From positions 76,091 through 140,090 of the forward strand of contig JBBHKE010002952.1 in assembly GCA_037447655.1 (NCBI GenBank): DNA of 64,000 bases, given 5' to 3'. Of the stretch, positions 39,791-52,657 are shown piece after piece. The notes under the pieces were generated by a model that saw only the letters and a program-made list of their open reading frames with translations, was not told the origin of the DNA and did no database searches. Within the stretch, counting starts at the first letter, position 1, and the number at the start of each line of letters is the position of its first letter. This DNA comes from Zygnema cylindricum. Lineage: Eukaryota > Streptophyta > Zygnematophyceae > Zygnematales > Zygnemataceae. Made by a program: the position numbers and the translations under genes.

Positions 39791-39934
39791 CTCTATTAAC
39801 TCACGTAAAAATGTGATAGATGTCACATAATACGGCAGAGACTTTCCTTTGGAGGTACGCGTCTCTATTAACACACGTAAAAATGTGACAGATGTCACAT
39901 AATACGGCAGAGGCCTTCTGTTGGAGGCAGACGT
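39791..39934 (+). repeat. Two tandem copies of a 72-bp unit
   Basis: Unit starts CTCTATTAAC(T/A)CACGTAAA (39791 and 39863) and contains 'gatgtcacataatacggcag'. The two copies differ at several positions. Just upstream 'aggcgctttcgctctat' is also duplicated. Confidence 0.85.
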
Positions 39935-41070
39935 TCAAGTAAAGGCCATGGTAGTGAAGAAGTTAGGGTTTGTTACAAACCCTGATGAAGGTACAAATAG
40001 TACGTTAGAGCATACTCGTACTATACTTTAAGTACATTACGCTGGTATACTTTAGGTACATTACGCTGGTACAAATATTTCGTTTTGACATTCCGTTGAA
40101 GATATTTTGCAGATTTTCAAAATTTTTAGGTGGTCCACGTTTTTCGTTCTGACTTTCCGTTGAAGATGTTTGGCAGATTTTCAAAATCTTGACTCTAACC
40201 TACGTGGCGCCAATCATAATTGAGAAACGATGTTAACTAGCACGACATAATGGAAGGCAGTGCCAGTAAATATCAAAAATAGACGTATCGCATGTTTACT
40301 GGGACCGCCTTATGGAGAACAGGCCTAAGACTGCTCGATTTTTGTTACAAACGTACAAAAAGGTTTGAGATAACGTCGTCGAGTCCGTAAAGTGAGTGGT
40401 GCTGACACGTGAAAGTGCTCTCGGAATTGATTCATAGTAGTAAATACCGGCGAAATCATGCGAACCAGTTCTCACATGTTCAAACGTCGACTATGTGAAC
40501 AAGGCTGGAGGGGCTACAACATGGGAATGTGTCTCCTAATTAGTGTTATATATATAAATTTGTATGTATAAATTAAAGTTCATGTTTTGTTGGAGCTCAC
40601 GAAACCCATTATAGAGCTAATAACACTACTTGTTTCTTTACGCTAATATTTTATAAACATTGTAAGCGATTCACGGTGTAGACGCCTACAACCGTCGATA
40701 TTTTGGAAGCGTCATCAATTGTCGCAAGTTTTGTAGTCATCTACAACCGTCACAGATTACACCCACATCTACATCCGTCACAATTTGAAGTAACGATTTG
40801 CGTTACAACGGAACGCTTTGAAAGTACTGTAGTATGTCAAACCTTCGCTAAAAACAAAGTATTACAACTATATGTTGGATACATGGGAACATGCCCTAAA
40901 ATGCTGGATACGCTTTGAGTACATGACGCGAAAAGACGTCATTGTCACTTGGTGAGGTACATTGTGTCAGAATTCAAGATTCGCACCTTTTTTAGAGTGA
41001 AAATCTGAGTCGCGGCTACATCATGGAATTATGGGAATGTGTATCCGAATTATACAGTACACAGTACAGT
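39935..41070. other. Intergenic DNA without a recognised gene
   Basis: Small duplications at 40023-40075 (actttaGGTACATTACGCTGGTA, twice) and decayed MITE ends near 40670 ('gcgattcacggtgtag'). Nothing else is supported. Confidence 0.5.
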
Positions 41071-41077
41071 AATGCAG

Positions 41078-41560
41078 TACACCGTCAACCGCTATTAGAG
41101 TAAAGGAATAAATAGCGTAAAAAAAATTAGTGTTATTAACACTAATCGGGATTTTTGAAAAAAAATATATATACTAATATATCCCTAATTTATCCCTAAC
41201 TGTAATTTGGGTTGTCCTGAATAATAAATACCCGCCCTTTCGATGTCTACATTAATATGTGTATTTGTACAAAATCTGACAATTCGTAAGCCGTCGCGGT
41301 GTTCATATGGTCGACGGACGAACATATGAGAACGTGATTGTTTTCGACGAGTTTGCATCTCTTTCTTCCAGTGCACATTCACCTGTGTGCGCAATAATGT
41401 TAAGTGTCTTTTTATGCCTTTGTAATTCAAAAAGTACCATTTCGTACGGAAAAATCCAGTCCGTACGCCACACTATTTCCATCGCAGTGTACTTCCATTA
41501 TTAACACTAATTGAAAAAAAAACCTAATTAGAATAATGGAAAAAATAGAATTATGGATTG
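41078..41560 (+). mobile_element. MITE family A, diverged and 3'-truncated
   Basis: Starts TACACCGTCAACCGCTATTAG and follows the family A plan, then is cut near 41560 by the foldback element below. Confidence 0.6.
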
Positions 41561-41566
41561 TATTTA

Positions 41567-41758
41567 GTAGTGTTGGGTATCGAGGACCTATTGCCGATAT
41601 TCGATATTATCGAATTTTAGCTACCCGATAATCGATATATCGAGACCATGTACGGAGAAGCTAAATATCCAATTTTTTTTTTTTTTTTTTTTTTCGGATT
41701 TGTTTTTTTTTTTTCCAAAAGCCCCCCCCCCCCCCCCCCCCCCCGTGGCGGGCGCTCA

Positions 41759-41801
<43 letters not shown>

Positions 41802-41998
41802 CGGTCCGTACCATTTTCCGTACGGTTTGCCGTAATTTTCTTGTACGGTAACTGTACGGATGCCCATTTTTTGCGATATATATCGCGATAATTTATGTTG
41901 GTCTCGGTACGATATATCGAGGACTTTCCTCGATCGATATTCGATATATCGAATATCGAAATTATCGCGATATGAAACTACCCGATACCCAACACTAC
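41567..41998. mobile_element. Foldback element with C23/G41 centre
   Basis: Ends are perfect inverted repeats of GTAGTGTTGGGTATCG (41567-41582, complement at 41983-41998). Subterminal DNA on both sides is rich in ATCGATA/TATCGCGATA words that can also pair. The centre holds a T run (about 41672-41693), an uninterrupted C23 (41722-41744) and G41 (41761-41801) separated by 16 bp. No open frame is meaningful. Superfamily unknown; the right end abuts the next MITE at 41996. Confidence 0.75.
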
Positions 41999-42500
41999 AC
42001 CGCGCATCGTAATTAGAGTAATGAAAAAATTAGAGTAAAAAAACCAAAAAAAATAATTAGAGTAATGAATGCTAATTTATGTGATAGAGCTTTTTCAAAA
42101 GGGGATTTACTCTAATTTATGCGGTGTACTCTAATTTGGCGCGCTAATATCCTCTACTGTAAATAAGGTATTCGTACATAATCTGACAGGACGTACAGTT
42201 TATCGTCACTTTGACGTTTGCATTACGTGGTTTGTTAAAACGCTTTTACATGATAGCGGCCTGTATTAAATCATTATTTGTACTTTCTTACTTTTAAAAG
42301 TACAATTTTGCACGGTCGGACGTCGTCCGTACTCAACACTATTTAAAACGAACCTATATTAGAATTAAAAACGATAATTAAGCCTCACCTAAATTAGAGT
42401 AATGAAAAAATTAGAATCGATTACTCTATTTGATGTGATAGAGTCGAAATTTCGAGCGACCGAATTAGAGTAATTTACTCTAATTACGATTCACGGTGTA
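41996..42500 (+). mobile_element. MITE family A (505 bp)
   Basis: TACACCGCGCATCGTAATTAG to TAATTACGATTCACGGTGTA, with the same interior order as 5608-6119 ('ttgttaaaacgc', 'gcggcctgtattaaatcatt', 'gatagagtcgaaatttcgag'). Confidence 0.85.
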
Positions 42501-42578
42501 GTATTTAGGGTTTTGTTTTTTTGAAAAAAGGGCACCGAATTGGCGTTATATACTCTAATAGCGATTGATGGTTTACTG

Positions 42579-42781
42579 TACACCGTGAATCGTTATTAGC
42601 CTTATATACGCTATATCGGCACCCCAAAATTTTGACATTGATACCTTAAATATAATAAATTACGCTATTTAAGGACGTGGACCATAATCTGCCACGTCTC
42701 TTGGCACTAAATTAGAATGAATGACGCTAATTTTTTCTTTACACTAATAATTTCTATACGCTAATAGCGATTCAAGGTGTA
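42579..42781 (+). mobile_element. MITE family B (203 bp)
   Basis: TACACCGTGAATCGTTATTAG to AATAGCGATTCAAGGTGTA. Central word 'gtggaccataatctgccacg' is shared with 57581-57781. Confidence 0.85.
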
Positions 42782-42789
42782 GTGCTAAT

Positions 42790-43915
42790 GTGTGTCGTTA
42801 CAGAATTGCATTTATTTTCGTGCGCTATTTTTTATCTGTGATGTCTACGAAATTTTTGCTTTGAGCTTCATACGAAATGTTAGCACTTTTTTTTTAGACC
42901 TTTCAAGTTTCAACGGACATATTTTTTGTACGTTTAGATTTTGTACACCTGTACAGTAATTTTTCCGCTGGTTTGTACGGATATTGTCTCTGTCAGTTTG
43001 TCTTATTGTATTTTGTACGGCTATTGTATCTGTACGGCCAATGAACAGCCATGAATGATGGATGTGTACTGTAATCCTCAATTTTGCATTTTTCTTGCAA
43101 GGCATGATGCCTCGCCAGCCAACTTTAATCATCTTTTCAAATTTAAAAATTAATATCGTACTGTAAACGCGCCCTTTTAACCTCCTTCTTAACCTAAAAC
43201 TCTTACAGTAAAATAATAGTTAGATATAAATATACACTTTCTTCTTCCTTGAGACCCTAAAAATCACACATTCTTTTTTCTTTCTTTTTGACCTGTCACG
43301 TGCTATCCTCCTTGCCATGGTTAAATCTCGTTTTTAATCTTTTTAATGTGAAAATGATTCGGAAAACGACAAAATTTGCAGTAAAAAGGCGACATAGTCT
43401 GCACTAGAAAGTCGACAAATTTCGCACTAAAAAAGGCGCTCTTGCTAGAAAAGGCGAGTTTTGTCGTTTTATAGAGATCCAATTCAGTTACTAAAGAGAT
43501 AAAAATAAACCCTAATCACTTTTATATATGCCGGTTAATAAATTCATTAGTTTTCAGTTATTAAAGAGGTGATAATAAACGATTTTATATATATATATAT
43601 ATATTGGCTTATATATATTAATAATATACATTTTATTTATTTATATATAGGCTTATATAGCCATTGGTTGTTTCATATAAAAACATGTAACTAAGAAAGT
43701 GTGCTGTGACTGTTTCTTTTTTTCGAATTAACCTTGCAGAAAATCTCATTGTGTTTATTTCTCTCATAACTTATTTTTTTGTCTATTTTGTTTTCTTTTC
43801 AGTAAAAATATGTCTCTTAGGGTTTTGCCCTTTTTTTAGAGTTGATGGTCCATAAACTCCTCTTGATCTCATTTGAGTCCATTTTGGCTCCTGGAATATT
43901 GTTAAAATAAAAAAT
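42790..43915. other. Intergenic DNA, no gene supported
   Basis: AT-rich. A 95-codon minus frame at 42845-43132 has no family resemblance. (TA)n-rich DNA at 43590-43665. Confidence 0.5.
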
Positions 43916-43936
43916 GTAAGTATGTAGCCTAAAGTT

Positions 43937-44075
43937 AGGGAGGGAGGGAGGGAGGGAGGGAGGGAGGGATGGAGGGGGAAAGGGAGGGAGGGATGGAGGG
44001 GGAAAGGGAGGGAGAGGTGGGGAGGGGGGGGGGGGAAGGAAGGGGAGAGGAGGGGGGAAGGGGCGGAGGGGGGAT
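43937..44075 (+). repeat. (GGGA)n tract
   Basis: GGGAGGGAGGGA with GATGGAGG interruptions, about 300 bp upstream of the BRCT gene start; likely quadruplex-forming. Confidence 0.9.
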
Positions 44076-44145
44076 TAACGTTCCAAACTGCCAATTACAA
44101 GAACCTAATTGCATAAACCTCAATTTTTAACCGTAATCTTAAACC

Positions 44146-44226
44146 TTAATTTTAAACCTTTATCTTAAACCTTAATTTTAAACCTTTATCTTAAACCTTA
44201 ATTTTAAACCTTTATCTTAAACCATT
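44146..44226 (+). repeat. 26-bp tandem repeat (about 3 copies)
   Basis: Unit AACCTTAATTTTAAACCTTTATCTTA, alternating two half-units of 12-14 bp; it lies in the promoter-proximal region of the BRCT gene. Confidence 0.9.
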
Positions 44227-44324
44227 CCCTTATGTTTTTACGAATCTGGTTGACCTGCAGGTTCCTAAGCTTCATATGTCGAGTTTTAGCCGCGGCTTTC
44301 CTGCGATATAAATTGACTTTGCAA

Positions 44325-44339
44325 TAAAATGACCTCGAG
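44325..44339 (+). promoter_or_regulatory. Possible 4-codon upstream ORF
   Basis: ATGACCTCGAGATAA lies about 20 nt ahead of the main start at 44361, within three near-repeats of 'gataaaatgacttt'. If transcribed in the leader it could lower initiation at the main ATG. Inference only; coordinates good to a few bases. Confidence 0.35.
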
Positions 44340-44360
44340 ATAAAATAACTTTGAGATAAA

Positions 44361-47300
44361 ATGACTTTGAAATCGATTAGGTCTCGAAAGCGAGGAAGTC
44401 AATTGGACAAGCTTCGTTTTGATGCAGAAAAAAGTAGTGGGAACAACAAATTGCGTGTCTTAAAATTTGCAGAAAAAATGAGGAAATTCAAAAGTGCATC
44501 GGAAGTTGTTGATTCTGACGCTTCGACTGAAACCGAAGAAGAAACGGAAACGGAATCAGAAACGGAAGCGGAACGCGGTAGGGAAACTGAAGCAAAATTA
44601 GAAACGAAAATGGAAACTAAAGCGAAAAAGGAAACTGAAACTAAAAAGGAAAGGCGTCATCTTCGTCGAAGTGGGAGAGGAAAAGTTGACAAGGAAGTAA
44701 AGAAGGATGTCGAATGCGGGAAACCGGACTTTCTGGTGCCTTGCAGCAAAAATAAAAAAGGGAACAATAGTGAGGAGAAGAAGAAAGGAGGGAGAGAGGT
44801 GAGTGACAAAAAAGGAGAGAAAGAAGAGAGGGAAAGGAAAGGAGGGGGGGAGAAGAGGGAGATGAAAGGAGGAAGAGAAGAGAGGGAAAAGAAAGGAGGG
44901 GGAGACGAGGGGGAAAAGGAAAGAGGGGGAGAAGAGAGGGAAAAGAAAGGAGGGGGAGAAGAGAGGGAAAAGAAAGGAGGGGGAGACGAGAGCGACAAGA
45001 AAGGAGGAGGAGAAGAGAGAGAAAAGGAAGGAGAGGGAGAAGGGAGGGAAAAGGAAGGAGAGGGAGAAGCGAGGGAAGATGAAACCAGTTATGATGGGGA
45101 GGCTCGGCTTAAACTGTCGCTGTCAGAATCTGAGTCCCAAAGTGATACTGGAGACTTTGGAGAGACACCGATTTCGAAAAAGCAGTTAGTAATGGTTAGT
45201 CCAAAGGATATCTCAAAAAATAATTTGAACATGATTGGTACAAAGGGAAAAAACGAAAAATCAATATCCAATGTTGACGATAAATATGGTCAAAACGAAG
45301 ATCGTTGCGAATTCCGGCGAACCCATGGGAACAGTTTTGAGGATAAAGGGACGGAAGATAGGAAACAAGATATGGTTGGGTTTGCTCCAGAAATTGGTGT
45401 GGAAGAGGAAAAATATTTCTCCCCTTCAGAATTGGAGGAGACGCAACAAATGGAAGTTCAAAAAAGGAGTGGATTGGAAGCGAAAAAGGAAGATATCGAT
45501 TCTGAAAAAAAACGTTTTTTAAAAGAAGAGACAGACGGAAAAATGAAAGGAGAGTTTGTTTCTGTTTGTGATACGGAAGAGGTAAAGGGATGTGACATCA
45601 TTTTGTATGGACAATGTGAAAATACACAAGTTATCGAAGATAATTTAGGGACTGATTGGATTGAAGAAGAGGGAGGAACTCAGGTTATAGAAAATTGGGA
45701 TTTTACAAATGGATTAGACGGTACTCAACCAATAATTTGGGAACCAGAAATTGGTGAAAAAGATTCTGGAAAATCTTCTCCTCTTTCTCCTCTTCCTCCT
45801 CCTCCTCTTTCAATATGTTCGTCTGGTCCTCAAACAAATCGAACTCTTTCGGGAAATCCAAAGAGAGGTTCACACGAGGAATTTCGATTAAATGGGGAAC
45901 TGAATATGGTTGAGGAGGAGAGGAGAGGGAGAGAATGTATTAAAAACGATGGACCGGAAGGTGCGAGAAGAAACTCTTTGGAGGAAGCTCACAAACGGTT
46001 AAAAGCAATTTGTGGAGGAGAGAGTGTCGAAAGGCAAAATTTTTTGAAGGAAGAATGGTTTTTTACGGAACTAGGAACTGGTGAAAAAATAGAGATCGAA
46101 GGAAAAAATGTGAATCGAAGGAAGTCAAATGAGACTAAATTGGAGGGAGGCGAGAGGAGAAACTGTGAGGAGAAAGAATTGGACGAAAACGTGAACGTAA
46201 AGGAAAGGTCTAATGAAGATGAGAGAGAAAAATGCTGTCTTACGGAAAAAACTTTTCGAGAATCTGAAGAAGGAAAAAATGACCTTCAGAGAGATGTGGA
46301 AGTCGAGGTTAATCCTGGGGTTTCTGTGGAGGGGCGAGGAGAGAAGCGAGAGGGAGAGGGAGAGGGAGAGGAGGAGAAGTGGGTTTTTGGAATGAGTTTT
46401 GATTCTGAAACGGAAATTCCCGGGGAAGAGTCTCAAGCTCGAGCTTTGGGAGTTATAAATAAACTGCTTCCGGATTCTTGTGATGATGTTATTATTCAAA
46501 AATTAAATGGTTTTGAGGGAGAAGGAGAAGGAGAAGGAGAAGGAGAAGGAGAAGGAGAAGGAGAAGAACACAAGCAATTGGATAATAGAGGCGAAAATAA
46601 TCACCTTTTAGGATCAATTATTGTTGGTAAGGAGAAAGAAAAGAACGAGAATGTGGTCTTGAATGGAGATTTAAGTCCGTTCATCTCGAAGGAAATTAAC
46701 GGAAATGGGAAGGGATATTCTACACCAATTATAGGGCCAGGAGGGAGAGGAGGGACAGGAGGGATTGGAGGGAGTGGAGGGAGTGGGAGAGGAAAGTTGT
46801 CGAATAGGAGTCTCTTTGGAGTACCAATTTCTAATATGAAGGGAGGAGTTTTTACGAGTGCGAAAAAAGGGGATGTGGAAAAAGGAAAGGTAGTGAGTTT
46901 CCTTGGAGTGGGACGGGGTGGGGGAGAGGGAAGGGGAGGGAAGAGTGAGCGGGAAATTGTTCAAGAAGTTTATGATTATGTCGATAGTGAACCAAGCGAG
47001 AGGGATTTTACAGACGAAATAAATCAAAAAACGGTCGTTTATACAAAGAGGAGGAGGGAAGAAGGGAGGGAGGGCAGGGGAAGAGCTGAAATTTCTGAAT
47101 GTAAAACTTCCATCGGAGAGGGAGAGAGCGAGGGAGAGGTAGAGGAACAGGGAGGGGGAGGGGGAGGAGATTCCTCAGGAAAACGAGGGGAAGTAGGTAT
47201 GAAAAAAACTGAAGGACCCGCCAAAGGGGGGGAGGGAGGAGAGAAAACTGTAAACTCTGGGATTGAACCTATAATGGACATTTTCAATTGGGTCGACTCG

Positions 47301-50300
47301 CAAATTGACGAGAGAGAGATGAATAAGACAAAAGCTGGGATGGCAGACCTTCCTTCAACCAGAGCTTTTAAAACTCCGGAACGCAGTATTTTAAAGGGAG
47401 GAAAAGGAGGAGAGAGAGGGAGTGAGCGAGGGGGAGGGAGGAGTGGAGGGAGAGGGAGAGGAAGCAAATGTCAGAGCCACGTGGAGGTAAGTAAACCTCC
47501 AACAAGTGGGGGGCGAACGGGAGGAGGGAGAGGAGAAGGAAAAGGAGGGAGGTGGAAAAAAGGGGTTGTATTAGGGGAGCCTGTCAATTTGGAAAGTATA
47601 TTCAAAGAGAGAGAGAGAAGGGAGAGGTCGAGTGGTAAAGACGATGAGAAAAGTTTAGGTCTGTCAGATAAGGAAGGGGTGGCGAGACAGGAAGGTACAG
47701 AAACTATCGATAGTTCAAAAAGAGAATCCGGATTGAAAAAAATTGGGAAAGGTTTTTCAGAAATATCTTTTTTGTCGAGGGAAAAAATAATGAATAAAAC
47801 AGGAAAGGAGAGTGATGTTTTTTCGGTCGAAACAGAAAATTTGAAGAGAGGAAATGAGAAAAATTTGGAGAAAGAATTGGAGAAAGAATTAATAATAGGG
47901 AAAGAAACCGATAATATTAATACTAATATTAGCCATTTGACTGATACCCCAATTGGAGAAGATACCCAAATAGCTTTAGAAGCGATAAATCTTATTAGTA
48001 ATTTACCGAATCTTTATCCATATTTAGGAGAAGGAGAGCCGAAAATAAAGGACAAAAACCAGTTAGGAGGGGGAGGGGGAGAGGAAAAAATAGAAGGTAT
48101 TATTGGAAAAGAAAAGAATGAATTGGAGGGAGGAAGGTTAGAGAAATGGAAAAATGATCCGAAAGCTGATTGGGCCGACGTTTTTGCTCCCAAAGATTTG
48201 CACTTAAGGGGGGAGAAGGGAGGGGAGAAGGGAGGGGAGAAGGTAGGGGAGAAGGGAGGGGAGAAGGTAGGGGAGAAGGTAGGGGAGAAGGGAGGGAAGA
48301 ACAACGAGGGAGAACAAAAGGAAACTGGTAATAAAAGTGAGGGAAAACAGAAGAAAAAGGAGGAAAAGGAGGAGGAGGAAGAAGAGAAAGACGAGGGAAC
48401 GGAAAAAATGAAGGTTGTTAAAGAGGCGGAAACGTCTCGTATGGAGGGAAAAGGACTTAAGGAGAGGGAGGAGGAGGAGGATAGGGAGGATGGGAGGGAG
48501 GAGGAGAGATTGGCAGGCTCCCAAGGGTTAAAAGAATATGAGACGAAAATCGAATCGGTTAGGGGAGTTACAAAAAATGAAAATACTGAAAATTTTAATG
48601 AAAAAAAATTGGTTCAAGAAGTGTCCAAAGGGAGAAAATTAAATCGAGGAGTAAAGGTTAATAAACGAGAGGAAGAAAGGAGTAAAGAAGGAGAGAGAGG
48701 GAGCGGAAGTAAAGTTTTTGAGTTAAGGAGTGGGGTTATAAGAAAGGATATTCCAAAAGAGAAAGTTGATGGAAAGTTTCCTATCGAAGATAAGACAAAT
48801 GACGATAAGGCAAATATAGATAAGTCAAATATAGTTGAGACGAATGCAGATAAGACAAATGTAGATGAGACAAATATAAAGGCAGGTAAGGCAAATATAG
48901 ACAAGAAAAATATAGATGAGACAAATGCCGATAAGACAAATGCATACAAGACAAATGCAGATAAGACAAGTACAGATAAGACAAATAGAGATACGACGAT
49001 TATCAATGAGACAATTGAAGATAAGATCGTTGTGATCAGTAGCAGGAAGTCAGGGAGACTGAAAAATGCAAATGAAACGAGAATGGGGACAAGAGGGAAG
49101 GACAGAGAGGGAGACAATCCAGACAACAAAGAATCTGTTGTGTGTAAGAAAACTTCTCAAAATTTTGCAAAAAAATCTCCTGAAAAAGGTAAAATAACTC
49201 CTGTAATTTCCCCTGAACTTTCCCTTCGAATTTCTCCTCGATTGAAAGAATTGAAGGAACTCCGTGAAGATTTTAGAGGGAAAATGGTCAAAAGGGAGAC
49301 AGGACAAGATAAGCCGGAGGGAGAAGAAGAGGGAGAAGAGGGAGAAGAGGGAGAAGAAGGAGAAGAGGGAGAAGAGGGAGAAGAGGGAGAAGAGGGAGAA
49401 GCAGGAGAAGAGGGAGAAGAGGGAGAAGCAGGAGAAGAGGGAGAAGAGGGAGAAGTGGGAGAAAAGAGAGAAGAAAGAGAAGATAATACCAAATCAAGGA
49501 GAGAGGCGCAGTCGGTTGCGAAAATAAGTCCGCAAGTGAAAGAAAGGAATTTGGAAAGAGTTGGGAAGAAAAAAAAGACGAAAGTAGAAAAGAAAGCATC
49601 AAAAGAAAGTATCAAAAGTGGTGAAAAGGGAGAGAGGGAGAGGGATAGAGGGAGAGAGAAAACGGATAAAAATACTGAAAAAAAATCTGGGAGAAGTATG
49701 GAAAATGAGGAAAACGGTAGGTCACTTAGAAGGACTTCTTTACGAAAAGAGAGAGATGTACTTTCAGAAGGAGAGAGTAAGGGGAAAAAGGAAAAGGAAG
49801 TTACGAAAAGGAAATTTCCAGGGCTTGGTCAGGAGGAGGGAACAAGAAAGAAAGGAGAGGATAAGGATGTCCAAATAACAAAACGGAGGAGGAAGGACAC
49901 GACCCCAAAATATTTGGAAGAGGTGAAACTCGAGGTAGATGTAGAGGTAGAGGAGGCGATAAAGGTGCAAGGAAAAAGACAAAAGGAGGAGGAAGTGGTT
50001 CCTGTATTGAGGAAAAGACGAACTCCGGGATCTCTGTCAAGGTCAAATGCACCTGCGGAGAAAAAAATTAAGGCAGGGAGAGAGAGAGAGAAGGAAGTTG
50101 CGAGTACAGAAAATGAGAGGGAAAAAGTGAGAGCTTTGAGGAACGTTTCTCCTCCTGACACTACTATTGAAGGAGGAGGAGGCAGAGGTGGAGGAGGAGG
50201 AGGAGAAGGAGAAGGACAAGGACAAGGACAAAGAAATTTGAGGTCCAAAAAGCCGTTAGATGAAGAGAAAGTGGGAGGAGGAGGAGGAGAAGGACAAGGG

Positions 50301-51096
50301 CAAGGACAAAGAGATTTGAGGTCCAAAAAGCCCTTGGATGAAGTGAAATTGGGGAAAAGTCCAAAAGAGAAACTTGCAAATGCTACTTTTACTGAAAAAG
50401 AAACAAAGAAAGATTCAGAAAAAGATTCGAAGAAACATTCTAAGGACGATTCTAAGGAAGTTTCAAAGAAAAGTTCAAAGGAAGTTCCAGAAAAAGCTTT
50501 GGGAAAAGATTTGGAAAAAGATTTGGAAAATTATTTGAAGGAAGATTCTAAGAAAGATTCGAAAAAAAATTCTAAAGACGTTTCTAAGAAAAATTCGAAG
50601 AAGGATTCTAAAAGAGAGTCGAAGGATAGCAAAAGTCCTAAGGTACACTCCACAGTAATTCAGGGAGAGGAGGAGGGATTTTTTCCTTCTTGTACTCCTA
50701 TTTCAAGTCAAGAAAGGAAGGCGAGGAGGGAGGCAACAGATACCAAGGTTCTCTTCAGTCATTCCCTGGGAGAGGAGGAAGTGAAGCTTTACACTGCGGT
50801 GAGGGAATCTCCACCAGCAACCCCATCTTCTCTTTGGCCTTTCCCTCCTTGTCTCTCATTTACGTACTTAAAATTCAAAATATTTGACCCTTGTCCCCAG
50901 GCTTTATTATTGTCCGAGATATCGACATCATATTGGTGAACTGAGGGATAATGTTCATTTGTAAGATGTTCTTTCCAGTTCTTTTCTGAAATTTATATTA
51001 CCTCTTTGTCTTTTTACATCTTTCAACCTCTAATAATTTCTTGTGATTTGTACGTCATCTATGCTCATAGTTCTATAATTTATAACTCCTTTTGAC

Positions 51097-51167
<71 letters not shown>

Positions 51168-52558
51168 TGCTTATGCTCATTGTTTTACAATTTAACACTT
51201 TTTGTCTTATTCATGTTAACTTTTTTTACTTCGTAGTCAGTAACAAAACTGGGAGGCCGGGTCACTTCTGACCCTTAACTTTGTACCCATTTTGTAACCG
51301 AAAAGTTTGGGACAACCGTCAATATGTTCATGTTTTTTTGTTTTATTCATGTCGTTTACTTTTGTCATTTTCAGACGGTAACAAAACTGGGAGGCCAGGT
51401 CACTTCCGACCCTTTACTTTGTACCCATTTTGTAACGGAAAAGTTTGCGAGAACTGTTAATATGATGATTGCTGTCGCTCGAGGCCTCCAAGTGGCGACT
51501 CCTGATTGGTTGGAAAATTGCAAAAGGGCGAAAATGTTTGTCGATTCGAGCAATTTTGTTCTTCAAGATGTTCGAAAAGAACGAGAATTTGGGTTTTCTC
51601 TTCGAGTTGCTTTGACCAAAGCTCGACAAAAACCCATTTTTATGGTACTGTTTTGGACCGAGTTTTTTTACCGCCTTTTTTTTTTTGGGACTGACTTTTT
51701 TTTTTTTTTTTCGGCACATTTTTTTTTTTTGTTTTTTGGTTTTACCCTTTTCTCGCTGAAAATTAATAAACTTTAGTTTTGTTCGAGTAATTAGGGTTTT
51801 GGATTTTTCTTAAACTGTTAAAAGCCAAGTTTAGAATATGAGTGTCACATATCACAATTTTTTTTTTTGATTTTTTCGGGTTTGAAGGTAAAAAAGATTA
51901 TAGATTTAAAAACTTGTTTTAAAAAGGATAGAGTTTTAAAAAACATCTGGTTTTAAAAAGTCCCTAGTTTTTAAAAATTCCATAGTTTAAAAGTGCAGCA
52001 AAAAAAAAAAAAGCCGGGGACATACCACAATTTTTTTGTTTGTATTATAAATGTTTTAAATTTGAATTTATATTTAATTTACTAAGAGGACGTTGGAGTT
52101 TAATTAATTTTTTACGTCGTTGAATATTAATTAAATGTGTATAATAATAATATTATCTGCTTCAAATCTTTTTTCAAAGCTATACTTTCTTCTTTTTCCT
52201 TCTTTTTTCCTTCGAGAAAAGGGAGCTAATTCTAAAAACTAACATTGGAAACTAGTTTTAAAAACTAATGCTAGAAAACTAATATAAGGATCCAATTTCA
52301 AAACTAACTATAGAAACTAATTTTAAAAACTTTTTTTTACAACTCATTTTAGAAACTTGTTTTTAAAATTGTTACAATGGTTTAAATATTGACACAATTT
52401 TTGTCCACACTATTTATGGTATGGGTTTTCAGGGTTGGCGAGTGTACATCGCCCCTCTCACTGCCCCCCTTCTACCCCAATTAGACACCATTCTTACCGC
52501 GGCCGGAGCCCAAGTAAATTTTTATTTTTTTTATTATTACTGCTATTCTTATCATTTA

Positions 52559-52597
<39 letters not shown>

Positions 52598-52603
52598 GTA
52601 TAT

Positions 52604-52657
<54 letters not shown>

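Noticed and set aside
39776-39934. Possible CRISPR-like direct repeats
   Set aside because: Only two copies with diverged sequence and no spacer structure; the genome is eukaryotic.
42845-43132. 95-codon minus frame
   Set aside because: No similarity, no splice context, AT-rich surroundings.
48207-49470. Repeat arrays that might be taken for CRISPR or non-coding satellites
   Set aside because: Units are short, without spacers, and in frame with the BRCT protein.
50799-50939. Continuation of the BRCT gene's first exon to a stop at 50937-50939
   Set aside because: The GTGAGG donor at 50799 and the in-phase BRCT exon at 51375 explain the gene better; the read-through tail lacks BRCT features.
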